This document shows positions 25,180-31,668 of a stretch of 64,000 nt of DNA, in pieces (within the stretch, counting starts at the first letter, position 1; every line of letters starts with the position of its first letter). Made by a program: the position numbers and the translations under genes. The notes under the pieces were generated by a model. It ran no database searches. It worked only from the letters and a program-made list of their open reading frames with translations, and had not been told where the DNA came from. Source of the DNA: Glutamicibacter sp. JC586 (GTDB lineage: Bacteria > Actinomycetota > Actinomycetes > Actinomycetales > Micrococcaceae); contig NZ_VHIN01000002.1 of the NCBI RefSeq assembly GCF_009805585.1, positions 124,001 through 188,000 on the forward strand. The letters run 5' to 3'.

Positions 25180-26461
25180 TGTTTTCCTCGATGATCCCAG
25201 CAGCCAGGGTGCGCCCAGAGGTAGGATCAATCAGCAAGAAGCTTCCGCCAGTGCGTGAAGTAGCGTACTGCTCGATGGCCAACGCTGCCTGGCTACGCAA
25301 GGTGATACGACCCAGATCGTTCAGTTCCAAGCTTTCGGCAGGCTGCTGCGAGTAATCTGCAACGTTGATGACGTAATCGATGGTGGACAGCTTGGCTGCG
25401 GAAACTTTGGTGCCGTGCTTGATCAACAGACGCTGACCATTGGTGAGCTTGGCTGAATCAAGAACGCAGATATTGGCTTGGAATTCACGATGGGCCGTTG
25501 GCAACTCGCCAGCCACAATCGTGTCACCACGAGCAATGTCGAGGTTGGTCTCTAGTTCAACAACGATGGCGTCACCGGCTTGAGCCTGCTGTGCTTCACC
25601 AGCTGGGGTGCTGATGCCCTTAACTCGGCTGGCCACTGGCTGCCCGTTGGAGAGCACCTGAACGTTGTCCCCCACCGTCAAGATGCCATCGACCAAGGTT
25701 CCAGCGTAGCCGCGGTAGTCGCGGTACTGTTCTGGGTCTAGCCCTGGGGCCAATCCACCCTGCGGACGGATCACATACTGAACGTCTAGACGAGCGGTCC
25801 CGCCACCCAGCTTTGGCTCAATATCTTCGAGCAGGCCAAGCAAGGTTGGGCCGGTGTACCAAGGTGCTACCTGCGAAGGCTCAACGATGTTGTCGCCCTG
25901 AAGTGCAGAAACTGGGATTACGGTAGTGGAGATAATGCCCAGCTCGTCTGCCAGCGCCAGTACTTCGGCTTCGATTTGACCGAAGGCCTTCTCATCCCAG
26001 TCGATCAAGTCCATCTTGTTCACTGCTACAACCAGGCGTGGAACACGCAGCAGGGCGAGCACGCCAAGGTGGCGACGGGTCTGCTCTAGTACACCGTTAC
26101 GTGCATCAACAAGCACGATCGCTGCATCTGCAGTGGATGCGCCGGTGACGGTGTTACGTGTGTACTGTACGTGACCTGGGCAGTCGGCGAGGATGAAGGA
26201 ACGCTTATCGGTTGAGAAGTAGCGGTACGCGACATCGATGGTGATGCCCTGCTCGCGTTCTGCGCGCAGACCATCGGTGACCAAGGCTAGGTCGAGGGTT
26301 CCCTCGGTGCCACCGAAGCCACGTTCTGCGCTGGTACGAGCGATGTCATCCAAGGAATCCGCCAGAATTGCTTTGGCATCGTGCAACAGGCGGCCAACCA
26401 GGGTTGATTTGCCGTCGTCGACCGAACCGGCGGTAGCAATACGCAATAGTGTGGTGGTCAT
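25166..26461 (-). CDS. cysN: Sulfate adenylyltransferase subunit 1 (GTPase)
   Basis: Regulatory GTPase subunit of ATP sulfurylase, which activates sulfate to APS. The 431-residue protein has the EF-Tu-like motifs GSVDDGKSTLVGRLL (G1, 12-26), the switch region EQGITIDVAYRYF, DCPGHVQYTRN (G3) and NKMDLID (G4), then two beta-barrel domains. It is the short CysN, lacking the fused APS kinase (CysC) found in some actinobacteria. That agrees with an APS-, not PAPS-, dependent reductase in the same operon. Start is the ATG of MTTTLLRI. Confidence 0.97.
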   Translation of the reverse strand: MTTTLLRIATAGSVDDGKSTLVGRLLHDAKAILADSLDDIARTSAERGFGGTEGTLDLALVTDGLRAEREQGITIDVAYRYFSTDKRSFILADCPGHVQYTRNTVTGASTADAAIVLVDARNGVLEQTRRHLGVLALLRVPRLVVAVNKMDLIDWDEKAFGQIEAEVLALADELGIISTTVIPVSALQGDNIVEPSQVAPWYTGPTLLGLLEDIEPKLGGGTARLDVQYVIRPQGGLAPGLDPEQYRDYRGYAGTLVDGILTVGDNVQVLSNGQPVASRVKGISTPAGEAQQAQAGDAIVVELETNLDIARGDTIVAGELPTAHREFQANICVLDSAKLTNGQRLLIKHGTKVSAAKLSTIDYVINVADYSQQPAESLELNDLGRITLRSQAALAIEQYATSRTGGSFLLIDPTSGRTLAAGIIEENNEAA

Positions 26462-26462
26462 T

Positions 26463-27386
26463 TTAGAAGTACCCTTCGGTCTTGCGGTCTTCCATACCCG
26501 CTGCGGAAATACGATCATCGGCACGGGTAGCGCCGCGTTCAGTCACGGTGGCGATGGCCAATTCGTCCAGCACCTTGCTCACGTTGTCAGCCGCTGAAAG
26601 CACGGCGCCGGTGCAGCTGGCGTCGCCCACGGTACGGTAGCGAACCTGCTTGAGCTCTACTGGCTCGTTCTCATTGGGCAGACTGACCGGAGTGACCGCG
26701 CGCCACATGCCATCACGTTCAAATACTTCGCGAGTGTGCGCAAAGTAGATCGGTGGCAGCTCAATGTTTTCGCGCTCGATGTAGGCCCAGATATCGCGTT
26801 CGGTCCAGTTGGAGATCGGGAAGGCGCGCACGTGCCAGTCCGGCTCGTGGCGACCGTTATACAGGCTCCACAGTTCAGGGCGCTGGTTACGTGGATCCCA
26901 CACACCAAACTCATCACGCAACGAAAGAATACGTTCCTTGGCGCGGGCCTTGTCTTCGTCACGGCGTGCACCGCCAAAAACAACATCAAAGCCGTTATTT
27001 TCAATGGTGTCCAACAAGACGCGAGTCTGCAGGCGGTTACGGGTACCGTCAGGCAGTTCGGTCAGTTCACCGCGGTCGATGTATTCCTGCACGGAACCAA
27101 CCACGAGGTTCAGGCCGTACTTTTCAACTACCGAGTCACGGAACTTGATGACTTCATCAAAGTTGTGGCCAGTGTCGATGTGCGCCACTGGGATGGGAAC
27201 GCGCAGCGGTGCTACGGCCTTGGCCAGCAGGTGCAGGACAACAACGGAATCTTTGCCGCCGGAGAAGAGCAGTCCTGGCTTCTCAAATTCGGCGAGTACT
27301 TCGCGGATGATGTGAATTGATTCGGCTTCCAGGGCGTCCAAGACGCTGCGCTGGGTGCCGGTTGGGGCGTTAGCGATGGTAGTCAA
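26463..27386 (-). CDS. cysD: Sulfate adenylyltransferase subunit 2
   Basis: Catalytic subunit of ATP sulfurylase (ATP + sulfate to APS + PPi), partner of CysN one base downstream. The 307 residues show the PP-loop FSGGKDSVVVLHL near 42-54, the IDTGHNF segment, GARRDEDKARAKER and NWTERDIWAYIERE typical of CysD. The C-terminal RYRTVGDASCTGAV and DDRISAAGMEDRKTEGYF are hallmark family sequences. No unusual features. Confidence 0.98.
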   Translation of the reverse strand: MTTIANAPTGTQRSVLDALEAESIHIIREVLAEFEKPGLLFSGGKDSVVVLHLLAKAVAPLRVPIPVAHIDTGHNFDEVIKFRDSVVEKYGLNLVVGSVQEYIDRGELTELPDGTRNRLQTRVLLDTIENNGFDVVFGGARRDEDKARAKERILSLRDEFGVWDPRNQRPELWSLYNGRHEPDWHVRAFPISNWTERDIWAYIERENIELPPIYFAHTREVFERDGMWRAVTPVSLPNENEPVELKQVRYRTVGDASCTGAVLSAADNVSKVLDELAIATVTERGATRADDRISAAGMEDRKTEGYF

Positions 27387-27396
27387 GGCATTTTCC

Positions 27397-28119
27397 TTAG
27401 ATGTGGAGGCCGCATTCGGTCTTGTTTAGTCCTGCCCAACGGCCGGCGCGTGGGTCTTCCCCCTCGGCCACTGGCTTGGTGCATGGCTCGCAACCGATGG
27501 ATGGGTATCCGTTAGATAGCAGTAGGTTGACCGGCACCTTGTGCTCGGTGGCGTAGTCGATCAGTTCGTCAAAGGACCATGGGGCCACCGGGTTGAACTT
27601 GATCAGGCCGTTCTTTTCGTCAAAGGTGACCAGCGGAGTATTGGTTCGAGTTGGTGCCTCATCACGGCGAACACCGGTGAACCAGGCACTGTAGCCAGTT
27701 AGCGACTTGGCCAATGGGTCAACCTTGCGCATCTGGCAGCAAGCTGCAGGATTGCTGGCAAAGAGGTCCTTGCCGTACTTCTCATCCTGCTGGGCGACAG
27801 TGAGTTCCGGGAGGACATCAACGATGTTGACATTCAAGGTGCGGGCTACTTCATCGCGGGTGCTGCGCGTTTCCACGAAGTGATATCCGGTGTCGAGGAA
27901 GAGCACGTCAACATTTGGCAGCTGCTCGGCCACCAAGTGTGGGAGAACAGCGTCTGCCATGGAGCAGGCCACTGCAACTTCGTCGGCACCTAAATGCTTG
28001 GCCGCAAAGGCAACAACCTCGGCTGCAGTGGCATCCCATCCCAATTCCTCGGCGCCGAGTTCGGCGATCTCGCGCAGCTGCGCTTCGCTACGGGTGCGGG
28101 TTGGAGTCTGATTGCTCAT
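27397..28119 (-). CDS. cysH: Adenylyl-sulfate (APS) reductase
   Basis: Thioredoxin-dependent assimilatory reductase of 240 residues producing sulfite. It holds the four cysteines that ligate a [4Fe-4S] cluster, NPAACCQMRKV (CC) and SIGCEPCTKP (CxxC), which marks the APS-using class; the enzymes without cluster use PAPS. The C-terminal catalytic Cys is in KTECGLHI. The PP-loop region CSMADAVLPHLV is degenerate as usual. It begins within the stop of the sulfite reductase gene (ATGA overlap). Consistent with CysN lacking an APS kinase domain. Confidence 0.97.
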   Translation of the reverse strand: MSNQTPTRTRSEAQLREIAELGAEELGWDATAAEVVAFAAKHLGADEVAVACSMADAVLPHLVAEQLPNVDVLFLDTGYHFVETRSTRDEVARTLNVNIVDVLPELTVAQQDEKYGKDLFASNPAACCQMRKVDPLAKSLTGYSAWFTGVRRDEAPTRTNTPLVTFDEKNGLIKFNPVAPWSFDELIDYATEHKVPVNLLLSNGYPSIGCEPCTKPVAEGEDPRAGRWAGLNKTECGLHI

Positions 28120-29816
28120 TTCAGTTCATCCTCTTCTGCTCGGTGCGCCCACGCGGCGAATGATTCACCGTCGGTGGCGGTTTCCGAATAGTTCTTAACA
28201 ACTCGTTCAACGTATTGAGGCAATTCATCGGCGGCGACCTTCAGGCCTCGAACCGTCCGTCCCAGGGCGGCTTCACCATTTTCATAACCAGCAAGTGTTC
28301 CGCCCAGGTGAACCTGGAAACCGGAGACTTGTTCACCTTGGTCGTTGGTGATCAGCTGACCCTTAAATCCAATATCTGCAGTCTGGATTCGTGCACAGGA
28401 GTTCGGGCAACCATTAACGTGCAGGCTCAAGGCACGTGGCAGTTTTCCTTCGTGGTCTTTGAGACGATCCTCGATCTTCGCCACTGCGTCGATGGTGGTG
28501 TCTTTGGTGTCCACAATGGCCAACTTGCAGAATTCGATGCCGGTGCAGGCAATAGCCGAACGCTTAAACAAGCTAGGGTAGGCCTCTAGTTTCAGCTGGC
28601 GAGCAGCACCGACAAAGTCCTTCACATGCTCCTGCGGAATATCCAGGGCGATGATCTTTTGGTGCGGGGTGGTGCGCAGTCGGGTAGACCCATGGGACTC
28701 AACCAGATCGGCCAATGCGATCAGCGAGGTGCCGGAGACACGACCAGCCGGAGCGGTTAGTCCGATGTAGAACTTGCCGTCGTTCTGCTCGTGCACCCCG
28801 CTGTGGTCCCCCGCTTCTTCTGGCTGTGCAGGTAGTGGACCATCTGGCAGTTCATAGCCCAGGTATTCGTCCTGCAGGATCTGGCGGAACTTCTCGGTTC
28901 CCCACTCTGCAAGCAAGAACTTCAGGCGTGCACGGTTACGCAGGCGGCGGAAGCCATAGTCACGGAAAATTGAGACGACACCTTCCCAAACATCTGGTGC
29001 CTGCTCTTCGGTGACAAACGCACCAAGGCGTTCACCGAGGCGTGGGTTCGCTGAAAGGCCCCCACCGACCCACAGGTCATACCCTGGGCCGAGTTCTGGG
29101 TGAACCGCGCCGATCAAACCGATGTCGTTAATCTCGTGCACAACGTCTTGGTTTGGGTGGCCGGTGATTGCAGTCTTGAACTTACGAGGCAGGTTCGCAA
29201 ACTCTGGGCGACCGATGTAGCGGCGAGAGATCTCTGCGATGACCGGTGTTGGATCGATGATTTCGTCTTTGCTGATGCCGGCCACTGGCGAACCAAGGAT
29301 GACGCGCGGCACGTCGCCGCAGGCCTCAGTTGTGTGTAGGCCAACAGCTTCAAGGCGCTGCCAAATCTCGGGGACGTCGATAACGTCAATCCAGTGCAGC
29401 TGGATGTTCTGGCGGTCAGTTAAATCCGCGGTGTCACGGGCGAAGTCGCTGGAAATCTGACCGATGACGCGCAACTGCTCAGTTGTTAGCGCGCCACCAT
29501 CGATGCGCACGCGCAACATGAAGTAGCTGTCTTCTAATTCTTCGGGGCTTAGCGTCGCAGTCTTGCCGCCAGGGATGCCCTGGGCGCGCTGGGTGTAAAG
29601 ACCCCACCAGCGAAAGCGCCCGTGCAGGTCCTCGGGATCAATGGAGTCGAAACCTTGCTTAGAGTAAACGTTCTCAATACGTTCACGAACATTTAGGCCG
29701 TTGTCTTTGGCCTTCATCTCTTCGTTGGCGTTCAGCGGCTCGGTGCCGTCGATCTTCCATTGGCCGTTGGGCTTGGACGCCCTTTTTGGACGAGCGGGTG
29801 TGGTTGTCTGCGTCAT
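28116..29816 (-). CDS. sir: Ferredoxin-dependent sulfite reductase
   Basis: Siroheme and [4Fe-4S] enzyme (566 residues) reducing sulfite to sulfide in six electrons. Both halves of the pseudo-symmetric NiR/SiR fold are present. The siroheme-cluster ligands are in ACTGIEFCKLA (Cys-x5-Cys) and NGCPNSCARIQ (Cys-x3-Cys) at about 425-475. The first half carries FARDTADLTDRQNIQLHWI. The operon context with cysH, cysD, cysN, cobA and fprA assigns it to sulfite, not nitrite. The ATG has almost no Shine-Dalgarno sequence, while a six-codon upstream ORF ends 31 bases before it, so translation may be coupled to that leader. Confidence 0.96.
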   Translation of the reverse strand: MTQTTTPARPKRASKPNGQWKIDGTEPLNANEEMKAKDNGLNVRERIENVYSKQGFDSIDPEDLHGRFRWWGLYTQRAQGIPGGKTATLSPEELEDSYFMLRVRIDGGALTTEQLRVIGQISSDFARDTADLTDRQNIQLHWIDVIDVPEIWQRLEAVGLHTTEACGDVPRVILGSPVAGISKDEIIDPTPVIAEISRRYIGRPEFANLPRKFKTAITGHPNQDVVHEINDIGLIGAVHPELGPGYDLWVGGGLSANPRLGERLGAFVTEEQAPDVWEGVVSIFRDYGFRRLRNRARLKFLLAEWGTEKFRQILQDEYLGYELPDGPLPAQPEEAGDHSGVHEQNDGKFYIGLTAPAGRVSGTSLIALADLVESHGSTRLRTTPHQKIIALDIPQEHVKDFVGAARQLKLEAYPSLFKRSAIACTGIEFCKLAIVDTKDTTIDAVAKIEDRLKDHEGKLPRALSLHVNGCPNSCARIQTADIGFKGQLITNDQGEQVSGFQVHLGGTLAGYENGEAALGRTVRGLKVAADELPQYVERVVKNYSETATDGESFAAWAHRAEEDELK

Positions 29817-29847
29817 GCATTCAAGCGTAGAAACCCACCCTAGGGGG

Positions 29848-29868
29848 TCAGCAAACGCGTTCGGTCAT
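29848..29868 (-). CDS. Candidate leader peptide MTERVC upstream of sir
   Basis: On the minus strand ATG ACC GAA CGC GTT TGC TGA encodes a six-residue peptide whose last sense codon is Cys, 31 bases before the sulfite reductase start. GAGCGG lies about six bases before the ATG. Cys-codon upstream ORFs are known to control sulfur operons in mycobacteria; whether this one does so is inference from position and sequence only. Confidence 0.4.
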   Translation of the reverse strand: MTERVC

Positions 29869-29875
29869 ATGACCG
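29862..29875. promoter_or_regulatory. 14-bp palindrome before sulfite reductase operon
   Basis: CGGTCATATGACCG is a perfect 14-base palindrome in the 67-base gap between the CbiX-like gene and sir. It may be an operator for a dimeric sulfur regulator; it also overlaps the start codon of the leader peptide, so it could equally be a small RNA hairpin. Confidence 0.4.
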
Positions 29876-29883
29876 CTCAATGA

Positions 29884-30624
29884 CTAAGAAGTTAGAACTT
29901 CTTCATCTGGCGTCATAAAACCGGCCTTTTTCAACGTCTCTTTAAGTCGCATAAGGAAACATTGAGCAATAGTTACGTCAGGTAACAGTGGTCTTGTCAC
30001 AACATCGGCGCCCGTGCTAACGAGCTTGTGCTGGAAGTATCCCTCGGCGAGCAAGGAACTCAAAACAACGACCGGGCGTTTCATCGCTTCGTCCACGACT
30101 TGAGCAATATGCGGTTTTGCACCTGCGCAGTAGCCGACCTCAACATCACGTTCTAGAATCTTGGCGATTTGGCGCGCAAGTTCTTTTGCTTGTTCCTGCC
30201 CGACTTCCAAACGCGTCCCTGCCGCGGCCAGAGCAACCATTGGGTCATTCTCCAAATGCTCCTTCGCGCGATCGGCAAGCAGTTGAGCTAATTGCGGTAA
30301 CGGGCCTAGTGGGCTTGCAGCTAGAGTGTTTTCACGTGACTGTACCGCCTGTGCAATATCCAAGGTCGTATGGACTCCGTCCGAGACCAACAAGGGCAAG
30401 ACCACCGCTGGTTCCAAGGTAGGTAGTCCAGCTACAACAGCGTCGAGCGACGGCTCTTGCACATCGACGTAAGCCTCGTGCCACCGAAGCTCTATCGATA
30501 GCTCTTGCTTGGCCAGGTCCTCGAGCTGATCGCGAAGATCATGAATTAGCTGTTGTCCATAGGCGTTGTCGGTGCCGTGTGATGTAGCAACAACGTGAAT
30601 CGTGCACTGCTTTGTTTCGGTCAT
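29884..30624 (-). CDS. Sirohydrochlorin chelatase (CbiX/SirB family)
   Basis: Class II chelatase of 246 residues that inserts Fe2+ (or Co2+) into sirohydrochlorin. The N-terminal half has the metal-site His in VVATSHGTDNAYG (near 10-22) and HEAYVDVQEPSLDAVV, followed by VVLPLLVSDGVHTTLDI with a second conserved His. The second half repeats the fold more weakly (CAGAKPHIAQVVDEAM and VVLSSLLAEGYFQHKL), so this is the two-domain form. With CobA in the same operon it completes siroheme formation; the dehydrogenase step is not encoded nearby. ATG 30624 is chosen with GGTGAGGA upstream; a GTG five codons earlier is possible. Confidence 0.88.
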   Translation of the reverse strand: MTETKQCTIHVVATSHGTDNAYGQQLIHDLRDQLEDLAKQELSIELRWHEAYVDVQEPSLDAVVAGLPTLEPAVVLPLLVSDGVHTTLDIAQAVQSRENTLAASPLGPLPQLAQLLADRAKEHLENDPMVALAAAGTRLEVGQEQAKELARQIAKILERDVEVGYCAGAKPHIAQVVDEAMKRPVVVLSSLLAEGYFQHKLVSTGADVVTRPLLPDVTIAQCFLMRLKETLKKAGFMTPDEEVLTS

Positions 30625-30660
30625 TGGCTGAGTCCTCACCAGTGGAATGCTGAACGTTTA

Positions 30661-31422
30661 TTACGCGTTGCGAATGAGCTTGTGGTTAGCGGCCTGAGCC
30701 TGCGGGCGGATCACAATTTCATCCAGATTCACATGTGCCGGTGCACTGACCGCGTAACGAATAACTTCAGCTACGTCCTCAGCGGACAGCGGGTTCTCGA
30801 CTCCTGCATAGACGCTGTCTGCGGCGCTCTGGTTACCAAGGCGACGCAGCGAGAATTCTTCGGTGTGTACTAAGCCAGGCAGAATTTCGATGACGCGAAT
30901 TCCATGTTCAACTTCTTCTAGACGCAAGGCCTTCGTCATCGCTCGTTCGGCAGCCTTGGCCGCGTTATATCCGCTTCCACCTTCATAACTGGCCAGTGCA
31001 GCAGTTGAAGTCACATTCAAAACTGTTCCCCGGGCATGGCGAAGTTGTGGCAGTAGTGCACGGGTCAGACGCATCGTGCCCATCACGTTGGCCTGCCACA
31101 TAAAGTCCCAGTCTTCATCGATGGCATCGGCCCAGTATTCCGTGCCGCGTGCGCCACCGGCACAGTTGATCAAAGTATCTGCCCCTCCGGCCGATTCAAC
31201 AGTTTTTGCCAAAACATCCACATCCGTCTGTACGCTAACGTCGGCCGGAACAGAGATTGCCCCAGTTTCTTTGGCCAAGTTTTCTAGACGGTCGGCGCGA
31301 CGCGCGACGGCAAAAACGGTCCATCCTTGGTTTCGGAGCGCGCGCACAGTAGCTTGGCCAATTCCACTGGAGGCTCCAGTGACAACGGCGGAGCGCGGAC
31401 TTTCAGTTTCAAAGTTATTCAT
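30661..31422 (-). CDS. Short-chain dehydrogenase/reductase
   Basis: NAD(P)-dependent classical SDR of 253 residues. The cofactor loop is VVTGASSGIGQA (13-24) with ARRADRL near 40, favouring NADP. NCAGG (86-90) takes the NNAG place; the catalytic residues are Ser139 in NVTSTAA, Tyr152 and Lys156 in YNAAK. The C-terminal LPGLVHTEEFSLRRLG resembles YdfG-type serine/3-hydroxy acid dehydrogenases. It lies 36 bases before the chelatase gene on the same strand and could head that transcript, but no functional tie to sulfur is evident. Substrate unknown. Confidence 0.9.
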   Translation of the reverse strand: MNNFETESPRSAVVTGASSGIGQATVRALRNQGWTVFAVARRADRLENLAKETGAISVPADVSVQTDVDVLAKTVESAGGADTLINCAGGARGTEYWADAIDEDWDFMWQANVMGTMRLTRALLPQLRHARGTVLNVTSTAALASYEGGSGYNAAKAAERAMTKALRLEEVEHGIRVIEILPGLVHTEEFSLRRLGNQSAADSVYAGVENPLSAEDVAEVIRYAVSAPAHVNLDEIVIRPQAQAANHKLIRNA

Positions 31423-31446
31423 GCTTCTAACTGTAGGACTAGTTGA

Positions 31447-31460
31447 TTACCAGTTGGTAA
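31447..31460. promoter_or_regulatory. Inverted repeat upstream of SDR gene
   Basis: TTACCA-GT-TGGTAA has two perfect 6-base arms, 25 bases upstream of the SDR start codon. It has the size of a TetR- or MarR-type operator. No regulator gene is adjacent. Confidence 0.35.
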
Positions 31461-31668
31461 GGCATGAATTTCTCTTACGTTTCATTGTCCCGCCCTTTTT
31501 GTTCTGTTGCGCAGTTTGAAAATCACCAAATCGACCTGCTGTATCGCCAGGGCTGAGAGAGAATTATTGGGCTATCCGCTCACGGTACTGATCGCCTTGC
31601 CAGCCGTCGTGGTGCAGGCCATGGGAATGAATGCCAAGGCACCGTCCAAAACATGAAAGAATAAGGCT

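Noticed and set aside
26736-27320. 194-codon open frame antisense to cysD
   Set aside because: cysD is unambiguous on the other strand; the frame has no recognisable protein features.
28116-29816. Nitrite reductase reading for the siroheme enzyme
   Set aside because: The same fold serves nitrite, but the operon with cysH, cysD, cysN and siroheme genes points to sulfite.
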